Part shown: in pieces, positions 35,487-48,619 of the stretch
Layout: every line of letters begins with the position of its first letter
Position numbering within the stretch: the stretch's first letter is position 1
Assembly (NCBI GenBank): GCA_004026145.2
Contig: CP034989.1
Span: 1,635,134-1,699,133 of the forward strand
Reading direction: 5' to 3'
Length of the DNA stretch: 64,000 bases
DNA from: Takifugu bimaculatus
Taxonomy: Eukaryota > Chordata > Actinopteri > Tetraodontiformes > Tetraodontidae
Made by a program: the position numbers and the translations under genes
The notes under the pieces: generated by a model
Told to the model about the DNA's origin: nothing
Database searches by the model: none
Seen by the model: the letters and a program-made list of their open reading frames with translations, nothing else

Positions 35487-36265
35487 AAGGGACCACGGAA
35501 GAGGAGCACACGGGCGATTGGGGGAGGGGGAGGGGGGGCAAGTGTTGTGGGACGGGGCAAAGAGATCAAAAGGAAAGGGATCCGCCTCTTGGAGCTGGCC
35601 GGCGGAGGAACCGATGGACCGACCGCCCAACGGAACCCAAGCATGAGACATTTTTTATTGTTCTGCATCCAACCACAGAGAGGTGGGACCTCGTAAACAG
35701 CCAGTCGGTGTGTGCCTGCTTTTTCCGCCGCTCTCAGCTCATCGGTCCTGTTACGAACTAACCCGTCTGAAAAAAAAGAGTACATTCAAAAGACATCGTT
35801 AAAAAAAAAAAAAAGTGACAGTACCGTCGGGCACGGTGGTGGTGGACTGAGTCAGTGTTAAAAAAAATAATAGTAATAATTTAAAAAAAAAACACATAAA
35901 AATCTTAAAAAAAAAAAAAAAAAAATCCCTGTAGACGTGATATTTCAAAGGGCAACAGTGGGTTCGGGAGAGAGATTTAAAAATATATTTAAAAAAGAGA
36001 GACGTAAGAGAAAATCTAACATGTTCGTTGTTAATCTCTACTCGTAAGTATTTTTGTGGTCGTGACGATTTTTTTCATCCTTGTCTCACCATCCGTCCGA
36101 TGGCTCGCCCTCGCTTAATGAGATACGTGCGTTTCCTCCTGCTGTCTTGGCTAACTGGGTCGTAGCCTGGGGTCGTGAACCTGTCCAACGCCATGGTTGA
36201 AGCATGCCAATTTTTATACAAAAAAAAGGAGATTTATTTATAATAAAGGAATGTTTTGCAAATGT
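35487..36265 (+). other. grm8: grm8 3' untranslated region
   Basis: The UTR is taken from the stop codon to about 20 bases past the AATAAA at 36242. It holds a G-rich quadruplex-type motif at 35520-35538 and several long A-runs between about 35,768 and 35,930. These A-runs could misprime oligo-dT in RNA data. The 3' end is inferred from the poly(A) signal only. Confidence 0.7.
36242..36247 (+). terminator. grm8: Canonical poly(A) signal AATAAA of grm8
   Basis: AATAAA lies 756 nt past the stop codon and is followed within 30 nt by T- and GT-rich sequence (tgttttg, aatgtgtag), as expected for a cleavage site. It is the first canonical hexamer I see after the stop codon. Confidence 0.65.
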
Positions 36266-37119
36266 GTAGAAGGTTGCTGCTTTCTTATTGGTTCCACTCT
36301 ACCTGAAGTCGCCGCCTTAAAGTGTCAGTCGAAGCACCTTGACCGCCCCCTGGTGGCCACCTGCAAAGAGCCCCGCCTCTCTGTCTCGTTACACAAGAGG
36401 TTTTTTTGGGTAACTGGGAGCAGGCTGTAGTTGTCTGGGGGCCTGACTCTGACCGTGACTGGGTACGCAGCCATGGCTAGCCTAACCTGGGTTAGGGGTT
36501 GCACTTCCTGGTTGCATTTCCCTCAGCAATCTTTTTCCGACTCCCTCACATCTTTTCTTGTAACCTCCTCAAGTGCTTCCCAGAGTTGAGTTCTCTAGAC
36601 TCCATGAATTATTCACCACTGTTAAACGTTCCAACATCTCATCAGTGCAGCGTTAAGGACCTCTTTGCTGATGTAGGAGTGTGCCTGGAGAAAGAAAGCG
36701 AGAAAAGGATTCCCCTCCCACAAAAATACGCTAGCACCTGAATGTCTGAACTTCAGAAGCGCTGGAGAGCCAAGTGAGTAGCCGATAGAAGAGCTCAGCG
36801 AAAAAGGTGCTGCTGCTGAAGGTAAATCTGAAAATCGAAGGATTATGACACAAAAGCAGCAACACTCTGGCGGTTAGCGTCGCTCGTTGGCAAAGCTGAA
36901 TTGCCCTTGAAGGAAAACAATAAACCACCTGCTGCTTTGCTGGAAGGCGAGAGTTGGATTCAGACCCAACGTGTGAACGTGCACGTTAAAACAGCAAAAC
37001 TGCACGTGTGTGTGCAAGGCAGGTGCTAATGTGCAGCGCGACTTTTGCAGGAGTTGATCCCTCAATAGGCAAACGTAGACTTCAGTTACTCACTCACCCA
37101 GATTCTGTTCAGGGAGGAG
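36266..37119. other. Intergenic, nothing recognised
   Basis: Single-copy looking sequence between the grm8 3' end and the 8-bp array. Open frames up to about 80 codons have no family resemblance. Confidence 0.6.
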
Positions 37120-37547
37120 TTATCCAGTTATCCAGATTATCCAGATGTCCAGATATCCAGTTATCCAGATATCCAGTTATCCAGATATCCAGATATCCAG
37201 TTGTCCAGGTATCCAGATATCCAAATATCCAAATATCCAGTTATCCAGATATCCAGATTTCCAGTTATCCAGATATCCAGTTATCCAGTTATCCAGATAT
37301 CCAGATATCCAGATATCCAGATATTCCAGATTATCCAGATATCCAGTTATCCAGATATCCAGTTGTCCAGATATCCAGTTATCCAGTTAGCCAGATAGCC
37401 AGATAGCCAGATATCCAGTTATCCAGTTATCCAGTTAACCAGATATCCAGATATCCAGTTATCCAGATATCCAGTTATCCAGTTATCCAGATATCCAGTT
37501 ATCCAGATATCCAGTTATCCAGTTATCCAGTTATCCAAATATCCAGA
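37120..37547. repeat. 8-bp tandem array (WTATCCAG-type), about 53 units
   Basis: About 428 nt of ttatccag and atatccag units in irregular alternation, with a few variants (gtccag, agccag). The unit length of 8 makes all three + frames open with an eight-residue peptide period, so the overlapping open frames (for example 37,008-37,406) are products of the array and not a gene. Confidence 0.95.
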
Positions 37548-39485
37548 TTCTCCCGTGGTGGTTAGTTTAGCATAACACGGCTTTACATTAAGGGTTAACA
37601 TCAACAAAACTACCTAGAAAAGAATCAACAACTCTGAAACTACAATAACTGATACCTGTTGTTAATGTCAATATTTCTCAGAAATGTACGCAGAGAATGT
37701 CTTGACAATGCATTGTTAGACTTGTAGTTCTTTTACCCCCAGTAGTGCCACACCATCTTGTACATTTTGAATGGATTGTTTTGTAAAGTTTACATTTGTT
37801 TCATTGATGTACTTCTGTTAAAAACAGCAGTTGCTAACAATCAGTGTTGCGTGTCGGGGACGACTCATTTGGTTTCATAACGAGCCCCAGTTTTAACAGA
37901 GTTCTATAAGCTGTCAAACTACAGCATCAATAAATGTTTGACTTTTTTTTACATCAGCGTCAAAATAACTTCTGGGTTCTTCATGTCGCTCTCTTGATGT
38001 CAACCTGGGATCAGAAGAAATGCCCATCCGGAGCAGATGTCGGAGGCTTCGGTTTCCTGTCACCGAATCAATTCGTGTAAATACACGTCGGCTTAGCCGT
38101 CTCGCTAGTGTGCGCGTCGGGGGATCTCCTGACATACGCTTTTCACCGCACTTGTAAATCCTGTCTCGAGCCCCATCCAACGTTGCCTGAAAGGAACCAG
38201 ATGGTGGATGTTCTGACCCTGTTGTCACTGTTGCTGAGTGATGCAGCTGGTTCACGTACGGCTGGATTTGCTCTGATTAATTAGCGAGGAAAGTGACAGA
38301 TCCCCGGGTGTGTAAGACTGATAACCAGCCGACCGGATCCAAATGTATGAGGATAAAACCAATTTATTTTAATATCAGTCGTAGTTTCTTTGAACACGTT
38401 GACATGCAAATAATCGCTATATGCATGGAAGCACCTCTGGGTATTTCAAGTCATGATGCATCAAAATGCCCCTACGTACCCCAAAAGGTATGCTAGAAAT
38501 GGCCAACATGGTTGTTTTCGGAAGTCACCAAACGTTGGTTTTGCTTTTCAAAGGCGTTGAAGTAGCAACATTCCCATAACTACAGAAGTAATTTAATGGT
38601 TGTTTATAACGCAACCAGCAGCAGCAAATGTTTCTAGACTCCGTGAAGTCGTCCGTCAAGTTTCGGGCTAGCGCATGTAACGCTGTTGTGGGTATTGTGT
38701 CAGAAATTGTGGAGCATTTCTTAATTTGTGAAATAGCGAGTGTGCAGGTGTCGCCGGGCATCATGGGACTGATATATATGGCCTTTTCCTCCACTGACAT
38801 TATCATTGTGTTACGGGCTTTTTAAATGTGGCCTGATTAGCCGCCGCTCCTGTGGGACCTTGTTAGGTAAAAAAAAGCAGCGGCGACCTTTCTTGCCGAG
38901 AGAAAACGGCGCCTCGCCGCCGCGGCTCTCGAGCTGAATGAGCCAGAGAAGTGTCCGACACTTTCTTCATCCCTGACATTTAGAATTTCCTTTCAATTAT
39001 TACACGGTTGTCGCTCCAACGGCGAATGTTGTTGCGGGCAGCTTGCTGGACGTGCTTTTCGACACAAGCGCTAATCCTATATTGTCTCCAGCTTGCTAAT
39101 TCAATTACTGAAGCCAGCCTGCTGCCAGTGAGGCTGCTCAAACAAGAAACGGTGGGAGAAGCTGCTCTTTTCTACATTGCACCTCCTCCCACGGAAAACC
39201 GGGACGCTTGAGTGTGCGAGGGCGTTAGCGCCGTCAAAAACAGACGTTTTAGCCCAGGCTGATTGACTATGCTGAGCTCCGGATGTGTTTCTGATCTCTG
39301 TCCCCTGACATTTCACCCCAGTCTGCTCAAATTCTGCTTCTTGGATCTGTATTATCCTGATGATTATGTACAAATGTCGCGCTGGCCCCTCTGTCGATTG
39401 TGAATGTTGAACTATCCGTTGAGTTTTGAAGTATCATTCAAGGAGCATTGAGAATTGTTCTCCCACGATCAGAGACATTGTCCTT
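37548..39485. other. Intergenic, nothing recognised
   Basis: No coding exon, RNA gene or transposon was recognised. AT content rises between 37.6 and 37.9 kb. Confidence 0.55.
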
Positions 39486-39489
39486 CCGG

Positions 39490-39780
39490 TGTGTCTCGGC
39501 TATCCCTCTCCTGGGTGGACATGCCTGGACATCCTCACCCACATGAGTGTCTCAGGGGCGTCCTTACTAAAGGTCCCCGAGCCTCCTGACCTGGCTCCTC
39601 ATCCCTGGACTCTGAGCCCCTCCCTGATCATCAAGCCGAATACCTTCCTCTGAGGGAGGGACGCTTTTGTCTGGTTATATTGTTGATTTCTTTCATTGGG
39701 TCTCTGCCCACAGCTTCAGACCACAGGTGGGGGTAGGAACGTGCACCCTACCGCTGAACTGAGACTCCAGCCTGGACCCC
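39490..39780 (-). mobile_element. Degenerate non-LTR retrotransposon (LINE) fragment, reverse-transcriptase C-terminal region
   Basis: Read on the minus strand, the sequence matches in order a LINE segment common in fish genomes: a stretch like VHVPTPTCG (family form similar to IYVPTLTYG), then the part encoding the region after the polymerase fingers, and ending near ggcatgtccaccc. Many indels and stops are present, so it is a relic. It was recognised from memory; the clade is not certain. Confidence 0.55.
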
Positions 39781-40639
39781 CTCAGCTGCTAATGAACGTG
39801 CTGGTGTTTGATCTTCCAGCTCTTTTTGATCCGTCCTTACGTCTCAGGCCATGCAGATCCTGAAAGGACAATGATGCTAACTAATGTCCCGCACAGCCGA
39901 TGTGGACTCGCTTTGACACCAGCTCGTTAGCTGGAAGCCGGGACTGGAAATCTGATGTGCTGGAGCGCATGACGAACCCGGAGTAGAGAACAAAGGCTGA
40001 AAGCCCTGAAGAACAAATTGTTTTTAGAGGGGATCCTCCTCACAACACCGTTCAGCTCCAATCACCTCTGTCCTGTTAGCCACCATGCTAACCTGGACCC
40101 CTTTACGTCCTCCACGTCCAACAGTTGTTATTTATTCCCCCTCCATTTTAGCATCCAACACGTCCCTGCAGAGGTTTATTTGTTACCGATGGTTTAATTC
40201 TATTTCCACAGCTTCTGCGATTATTCTGGGATGGATGTTTTGACTTGCAGATGCACAGTGGGTTATCTTTTAAAGCCGTGAATGTTCCAGGCAGCACAGT
40301 CGTACCGATGCTGGAAATGGACACGTCGTTCTCATTAGGGGGGGGTAGAAGAGCAAGGGTGGAGGCTCTGGCGCCGACATGCGTGACAGGTGAGTACATC
40401 GTGTCCAGATGACGAGGTTCTGGCGAATGCCTTCAGACAACCGAGGCGGCTGGAGGCCGGGGTTGACGAGGTGATGGGGGTCGGATGTAGCCAGGGAAGC
40501 TCCAGCCCAGTCCTGGACAAGGAGTCAGAGTCCGACCAGCTTCAAACTGGAAATTATTGTCACATGAAAACTCTTTGTTGTGTCCATAATTGCACGTTCA
40601 TTTTTTCGTAAGATGTCTTTTGTGTGTGTGTGTGTGTGT

Positions 40640-40676
<37 letters not shown>

Positions 40677-43600
40677 CGCTTACATCTATTATGGTACAAT
40701 TGTTTCTGTCAATCCTGCGCCGTGCATGAGTGCGCATACCTACCAAAACAACCCCTTGCCGAGAACGCGGGCCACCTGGGACAGGTGCAAACCACAGAAA
40801 ACGTCTCACCTGCCAATCACACCCTCCCCCGATCCACATGTAGCCGGGGAGAGGGGGGTAGAAAAACGTGGAACATTTCCAGCTTTTTAATGAGGAACGC
40901 CTCCGTGTGGGAGTTAAGAGTGTTTAAGGGATGGAAGAGCGATATGAGGGGGAAATCAAACCCAAAACAGGTGGAAAACAGCCCCTTTTCCTGTGTTTAA
41001 GGTTTCCCAGGCAGTGCGTGGAACCTCCCAACCGAGACGTTAGCGTAATTAGCTCTGTCAGATGGACTGTGCCAGGGGAAGCCATTACCTTAAATAGATT
41101 CACCACTGATACGGATCCTGGTTCTTACAGATGTTAGCGTGCCTGTTGAAGGCACAGCCGGATGGCGCGGCGTGGTCACTCTCCCCAGTTTCACACCGCC
41201 GATTACTGAAACAAGGGAACTGGGATTTGTGGAACAAATGTGGAGCCAAAAAGAACAACATGCGGCATAGTTGTAACTCTGAGCGCAGATGCGAGGACGG
41301 GACTTGGAATAAACACATCCCTGGAGGCTAATAAAGCTAGCATGGGACGAATGAAATCAACACGTTTATCTGGTACAAACCCTGATGTGATTATGTGTGA
41401 TTGACTGGAGTTGGATAAAACCGTTCCCTGATGTTCATCCTCACCGTGTTTCCTGTGGATGCTGTATCGATACGAGCCTCCGGACCTCTCAGAATTTGTC
41501 GGAAGCGGGTTGGGCTCCGTTGTTCTCTGCTGCTAATACCAGCATTTACTCCTAAATCTGTGTAAATACCTGTAGCAGATATCAGGAGCGTTCGTTCCCG
41601 AATCTCTCCTTCATGTTCATGCGATCATGAATAGGAAATGACTTCTGTTAGCTCATACTGTTAGCAACCAGACGGTGCAGGTAAGCCCGGCTTAGCTTAT
41701 ACGTTGGAGATCCTATAGCGTGCTTCCCATCCAAAGCCGCTGCATCAAATTCAGTTTTCCCTTCTAAATAAAGCTAAAAGATGAATATAGAGAGAACACC
41801 CTAATCCCAGCTCTTCTCTTTTTTATAACAAGACATCTGTCGCTGAAGGGGAAGATTATCACCACGGCGATAAGGTCGCGAGTTGGCAAGATTACGAGTT
41901 GCCACCGTGACAAGGCTGCAGCTAACACCTACAGGAGCTGCCAGGTTTGACTCCCAGCTGTTAATAGCACAGCGTTAGCATCTGGCATATGGCTGGGTCA
42001 TAGATAGCGCCTCCAAATCGGGTCCAGGAGCGGCGGTGTCTAATTTCAGGGTGTGGTAGAGGAGGTTGATGAGGAGAAAAAAGAGGGATAAATCTCTGAC
42101 AAACAGATTTCAGGCTCTGAAGCCGCCAGTCTTTTAAATGTTGCTTAATGTTCTCTGAAAGATGATTAAAACCGAAGAGCAGAGGGAGGGTGAGAACTCC
42201 TCCTGCGTCTATAGCTCGCTACATGGGCGTATGCTTAGCCTGTAATTACAGCTCGCTCCGTGTGGTTAACATCTGCTGGAGCATGTGGGTGTGTAAATAT
42301 TAGCTGGCAAAGCTAAAGTGTGAAGAGGGAACAGGAGGAGCAGGTGCTTTAAGAGTCTCGCTCTGTATCAGGCATTATCTCGCCGTCTCCCACCCTCGCA
42401 AGCGTCTTTTTTTTGTTCGCTCAAACTGATTTAGCTCGCCTCCGAAAATGCGACGTTCGTCCTAACAATGCTAACGCGGCCCTGACGCGGCGTCGGGATT
42501 TGGAGGCAACAAATTGAGCCTAAATCATGAATATTCAATCAGCCGATTCTCAAGATGTGCGCAGGGAAATGATTTGTTCGGCTGAGGGGGGAGCGACGTA
42601 CGGCGCAGGATGCTATTAGCATTCATTGGCAAAGAGATAAATAACTCACAATATCGACATGAGTGGACGCTCCAGCTCAGAATGGCGGGAATTGGATGGG
42701 TGCTGAGCGCTTCCAGCGGGATTTTCAGGACTTTACGTTCCCTGATTGTTTTGCTAAAAATGTCATTTTCTGAGGTGATGAATCGCATATTAGTGTTCTA
42801 ATGCTACGAGCTAGCTGGGGCGACAGCAGTGGGATTAAACTCGTGATGCTTCTCAAAACTGGGCGTTTTCTTGACAATGTGGCCGCAGACTCATGAGGGA
42901 AAACACCCCCGTGACAATACGAATTAATTTTAAACAGCGCGTACGTCTCTCTGAGGAACGTAATTGCCTTTCAGACCAGAGAGTGACGCGGAGGACGCAC
43001 ACCCGTGTGCGCCTTTGTTCTCCGCGGAGCAGCGCACGCTAAGTTCTGTCAGCCATTAGTCACAGACTCTCGTCGCCTTCGTCCTGACCGGAAGCGACGA
43101 AGAGGAAGGACAAAGCAAGATGGTCGAATCCCTCCACCGCCACTTAGCTTCTGTGAGAACTATGTTTCTATCACATATTTACATTATTATGTTACGTATT
43201 GAGGGGGGGGGGGCAGGAAAAGGCCCCTCGCCTCCTTAAACCCTCAACTTTTCCCAACTATTTAGAAGCGATCCGGAGGGAAAAGATTTACGCCGGTGTC
43301 GGAGGTGCTGCACATCTCAGCAGACAGGAAACAACCTTTGCAGACAGATGGAGCGGGCGGCGGGCGCCGCGGCGTCCGTTATGCGCGGGGAAATGAAGTA
43401 GAAAATTAAAGCAACTTGTCTCGGCGAAGGGAAGAAACGCAGGACGGAGTAGAAGCAGAGGCGGATCTGAAAATTTCACCGTGAAATATTCAGATCCGAC
43501 TGGAACAATCCGAACAAGTGGAAGTTAGCAAACAAATGTAAAGATTTAAAGATTAGCCGCTAGTTCCTCTAGCATAGGGCGCGCCGAGGTGCGTTCTTGG

Positions 43601-46600
43601 TGCCGTAGCAGGTGATATTTTTTACCCGCGTGTTTATCGGGGTGTATTTGTGCGTAGCAGGAAATGAAATAATTTGTCCAATCACAAATTTTAACGTTTA
43701 TGTTGTCCGGACGACGACGACACAATCGGCAGGTGAACAAACATGTTTTTTCCTTCTGAGCAAAGGAGGCAAAATAGGGAGCCTGTTCGCCGCCCTCCAA
43801 ATATGGCAGGTAAAAGCCTCGGATTCTTGAAAATAGCCGACCTGTGGAATAATGTGATGGGGGGGGCAAACGGGCCCCTTCCTCCTCCGCCGACTTGTCA
43901 GGCTGCTTCGTTTCACTGGCTGAAAAGATTCTTTTTCCATTTTTTCTCTGAGAGGTTCCCGGAAAGAGCCGCGAGGCCACTCTCTGCATGTGGGCCATCG
44001 TCTGCCAGCGACCTGCGTGCATGAGAGCGCACGTGTCGGAACCAGAACCATTGTGTCGGGCGAGTTTTAGGAAGAAAAAAACCAGAAACTTTAACAACAG
44101 CTTTCAGTCTTTGTCGGGGTCCTCAAAGGCCACACCGATAATAACATAAAAGTTGGTAACAAAAAAAACAACTTTACTGTGAATTGTGTTCAACCGTGTA
44201 TTGAAGGGGAGGGGCTACCGCCCCTGCTGGCAGATACCGGTAACGCACCCTTCAATTAAAAAATAAACCAGCTGAGTCTTTAAAAACTCGCCCCGTAAAC
44301 TAACAGCGCGGTTCAAGCGTCTTTCACTTCAGATTACCGCTGTAACGTAAACAACGCTCCTAAAATCCAGGTTGAGATTATCCGTCCTGACAGCCGTAAT
44401 TTCTCCAGAGCAGATTTTCACAGCCTCGCCCGGCGCTCGAGGCCCCCGCAAACCGTCGTCGTGTTATTTTACAGGCATCACTGAGCCTGAGCGCGAGGGG
44501 GGGGCAGACGTCGGCTCCTATTACCTCACCGGCGTCATCACAGATGCTGGAGCGGCGATTCGGAATCAAGACGGGAGCTTTGTGGGTCGAGGTGGCGGTC
44601 GATTCGGATATTTTAACGTTACCGGCGATTGGCCCATCGCATCGCGCCCGTTTGGGTTCCTGGAGTTCAGGGCGAGGAGACGTTAGCGTCCTCCGGCGGC
44701 CCGGCTGGTTTGAGCTTCAAAGGCGGTTCTGAAAACGTCCACGGCAGCGGCGCTGCGCATGAATTAGTAAAGCAGAGCAGCTGGAGCAAATGTCGGAGCG
44801 AGTGTCGATGCTAAGTTTCAATGAATTTTTCAAAACTGGGAGGAAAAATCGGAGAGCGCAGTATCGTCGTTTCAAAAGCCCCCCGCAGGGCCGCACTAAG
44901 AAAATCTGCATTATAAAAGCGTGATGCTAATACAGGAGGGTGAGGTCTTTTATCTATTAGCCGCTAGCTTTTTTTCTTAACACGTTTCTGCCTGATTTGT
45001 TCACCGTCCCTCTGAGTCAACGTGATGAAATGGTGCGATCCATACCTACAGTATTTAGGGGCGAAGCATTTCACCGTTCTCCTGTTGCTAATCCCCGCGG
45101 GACGCATCACTCAGGCACAAACTGTAGCTACGCACCAGCGTTTCACAACAAACTGGGAGGACACGTTCCGGTGATTACCGTGAGTGAGAACATTAAGGGC
45201 TCCACACAGCAGGTGGTGAGGCAGGACTAAGACCAGCGCTAATCCGCGCTAGCGTAACGGGAGGAGGGAACGAACCGAATTAGTCAATCTGACTGGCAAA
45301 GTGCTGGCAGCTCGCCCTGAGATTGACTCCACAATTTACTCTAAAGGCGACGAGGACGCAACATTCTCAGCCGCCCGCGTGAGTCTGGCGATGCTAAGAG
45401 ACGCTAGTCCGCTGGAATTCCCTTGGCGAAGGTCGGAGAGAACGACTGAACCCGAATCAGCGCCTCAGTTTCGATTTATTGCAGCAATTAATCTTTGATA
45501 TCGTCGGGAACGCCTTTACGATCAGCAGATTATGGAGGGAATCAAATCTTAAGGCGTCCGAGAGCGTCGGGCGGCCGTAAGCGATGTGCGTATTCATCTC
45601 CGAGTTGTACGAGCTGTAATTGAAAACTCTGCAGCACCTTTTTATTGATGTGGGGCCTTTTTCTGGTAGCCCTTGACCACGCCGACTCGGGCCCACCAAC
45701 GTTTACGGCCCAGTTTAGCATTTTGGAAGCGGGCGCTGAGGAAGTTGTTCAGTTAGCAATAGCCCAATGATGCCTGGTCGTCTGGTTTTGCTAACAAAGG
45801 TTGTTTGACTCTGTTTACGTCCCGCGTTCTGCCTCATTTCCCCTGAAACTTGTGCTTTTTACACTTTATTTGACCTAAATCCGACGTTCTGAAAGCCTTT
45901 TTCCCCCACTGGTCGTGTTGCGCCTGTGTTTTCATGCTAATCCCCCCCCACTGCTGGACAGATAAGGTGTTTCCCATTTAGGCCCAGATGTAGTTGTCTT
46001 TGTCCCATAAATGCTGCCGGGGTGTGCGACAGCGCTCGCGAGACCAGAGATTATGCTATTATGCTATTATGATTTAGCCAGGAAACAGCCATTAAGATCA
46101 TTAATGTCTCTGTCGGGGGGGGTCCCAAACAAACATTTACAGGCAGAACACAAAAGAGGGGGTGTGGGGGAACCGTGGTCCGGAACAGAGAACACGAGAC
46201 AACCTTTAGGACGTCACCCTTCCAGCTCATACTCTGCTTTAATTCTCTACTTCTGGCTGCTCCGTGGAAGAGGCGACAATGCTAATGCTAACGATGGTGA
46301 GGGCTAGGCTATGAGGCAGGGTTATCCTGCCTGCACACAGAGCAGCGACAAGTCTGCACTTATTCTTGGTGAGTTTTAATCTTTTATTGGGGCGACTTGG
46401 TTCCATAAAACGGAGCAAAGGAAGCGTCGCGTGGCGTGCGGCCCTCGCTAGCCTGAGCAAGGAGCGGTTAGCCTTGCTTAAACACAGCCTTGGGCTACTG
46501 GTAAACACCAGTAAAAGGCAACGTTGTGTCTCATCCACCCTGTTGTCAGCTCCACTGACGTCAACCTTTAAGCGGAGGAACAATACCCAAGATTCTCCAC

Positions 46601-47480
46601 TGTGGTAACGTCGAGAGCGCTCCGTAACGGCCTTCGAATCTCATCTGCCTTCGCGTGAAGGTAAATCCGACTCTTACTATCTTACTATCTCCGGGACTCG
46701 TAAATCCTTCCAGACTGTTAGCTCTTAGCATCTTCTGTACAGCTGTCGCTCCGCAACAGCGGTTTGGGCAAATCTCTCCCGCTCTCGTCCGCTAACCGAA
46801 GCGGATGGGCGCAGCGGCGTTGCCTGACCGGCACCAGATTGTGCTGTTGAGGAGGGCGAGAGGTGCGGCAGGACGGAGATTAAACTTTTGAACCCGCTGC
46901 GCTCCTTCCTGCAGGCGCTTTTCCACACGACCCCCGCTACATCCACGAGGGCTGAATGTCGAGCAGCTCCTGATTACTAAATCTAATTAGCATCTAAATG
47001 AGTCCTCTTCCACTTACACCTGCTCTACATCTTGTATTACGCCGGATCTCCTGACACGTCGGCCTGCTGATTGTTTTCATCAAGGGTTTCCCCTCGCAGA
47101 TTAAAAGCATTGACCTGGTTGGCGCCGCAGTCACCCCTCGTTCGCTTTTATTTACCCCGTCGGTGTCGTTTATCCTGGTTATGAACTGCGTCAAGGAAGT
47201 GGACAGGACATCGGGGTGGACTTCAGGAAGTGCCAAAATAAAAGCCCTGAAGGTGCTTAATTGGTTGGAATTATCCCGGCGCAAATGTTGCTGCAGTTTG
47301 TTAGCAATTACACGCAAGCTAACGCTGCGAAGCAGCTCCTTTGCATGAAAAAATGCAGTTGGAAATAAATTAGCGTGTAGATTCATACTACATTTATCTA
47401 TTTCCTGTGCGCACCTGCGCCTGTAATCTACGTCATTTCTTAAGTGTAATCGCTAATTGCCGATTTCACAGAAACTAGAC
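39781..47480. other. Intergenic, no gene supported
   Basis: It contains a TG microsatellite at 40.6 kb and a GC/CpG-rich patch around 44.4-44.7 kb. A 183-codon minus-strand open frame at 43,546-44,097 has no recognisable domain and competes with open frames on other frames. I see no splice-site-bounded conserved exon. Confidence 0.5.
40620..40670. repeat. (TG)n microsatellite, interrupted
   Basis: About 25 TG units with one TA interruption. Confidence 0.95.
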
Positions 47481-47498
47481 ACCCGCAGACGCCGCCGC

Positions 47499-47580
47499 GG
47501 CGTAATTGGCAGCAATTAAAAATGATGGCGGTGAAATCCTGACATCATTACGCCGGGCCGAGGCTAATTGACAATAAAAT
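47499..47580. other. Cluster of homeodomain-type TAATTG/CAATTA sites with nested inverted repeats
   Basis: TAATTG-gcag-CAATTA (47,503-47,518) is a perfect inverted repeat. It sits inside a wider pair, GGCGTAAT (47,499) and ATTACGCC (47,547-47,554), and is followed by ctaattgacaataaaat. A regulatory role is only a possibility; conservation was not tested. Confidence 0.3.
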
Positions 47581-48587
47581 GTTAGCCGTAGTCCTCAGAA
47601 GGCAGTTTGTGGTGCGTCTAAATACAAAATCAAGCATGGAGTTAAACTCCCTTGGCTAGATGAGTGTTGATCATCTCCGGGGCGTCGTGAGTTTTCTGTG
47701 TTAAGAGTCTTTTAGCCTCTGTTCGTTAATAACTTTAACGATTCTGTTGAAGCGCTCACGTCATCCGACAGAAGATGGTGGCCGATAGCGTCTCTACGAC
47801 AAACATGGCGACCCCGAGCGGCCGACGAGATAAACGCCGGCATAATTCATCCGGTTTTTATCGGGGCTGCGAGTTACTGCTGCGCCTCCGTCTGTTGCTG
47901 TCTGTTGTGTTTGCTGGAACCTCAAAGAGGGAAGCTGGTATCAGGAACACGGAAGAGCAATATGCAGACGTGCGAAGTGCGATAAAACGGGGAGCTAGCG
48001 GTGGCGGAAGATGCTGTTTTAAGAACTCACACACACACAGAAACAGCGGTGTGTCATCAACGTAACGTAGCGAATTTTGGTTTGACTCTTTACGTTCCTC
48101 AGGTCACCGCACGAGGTCGTGGACGAGACGAGATAAGAAAAATACTTTCTCCTGTCTGGAAAACTAAGATCATTTGTTACCAACGTTAGCGTAGCGAGAA
48201 CAGAGGAGTGGAGGAAAAGTAAGGACGCTGAGGTACGCCGGGAAGGGAACAGCGCTGCTTCAGACCAGAACTCCTCACCGGAGTGGTAAAGGACACGCAG
48301 CCTACCTCAGCCCCCACCCTGACCCCCCCACCCCACCCCCCCGGGCCACTGAAAGGGCCAATTTCCAAGTTAAATCAGCTGTCTGGGAGCCAAACTTGCA
48401 GTTACTGAGGCAAAATTAGCCATTAGTTGCTGAGACCTCATGAAAGGTCGTTATGGTCTGGAGTGGAATATTAATTACCAGCTCCCCTGCTGGGAAGGGT
48501 CGCGTGGACCAACTGGCAATTACGAGTAGGTCTTAATGATCCAGCGTTGTGATTTAAAGAATAGCTTCTCTGCGTGACGCTCGGGCT

Positions 48588-48591
<4 letters not shown>

Positions 48592-48618
<27 letters not shown>

Positions 48619-48619
48619 T
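48592..48619. repeat. (GT)n microsatellite
   Basis: About 14 GT units. Confidence 0.93.

Noticed and set aside
37008..37406. 132-codon + frame with an ISRYPDIQ-type repeat
   Set aside because: A by-product of the 8-bp array, which is open in several frames.
47775..48065. CpG-rich 96-codon + frame starting with two ATGs in a GC-rich context
   Set aside because: No recognisable protein, no supporting splice sites, and the frame ends in a CA repeat.
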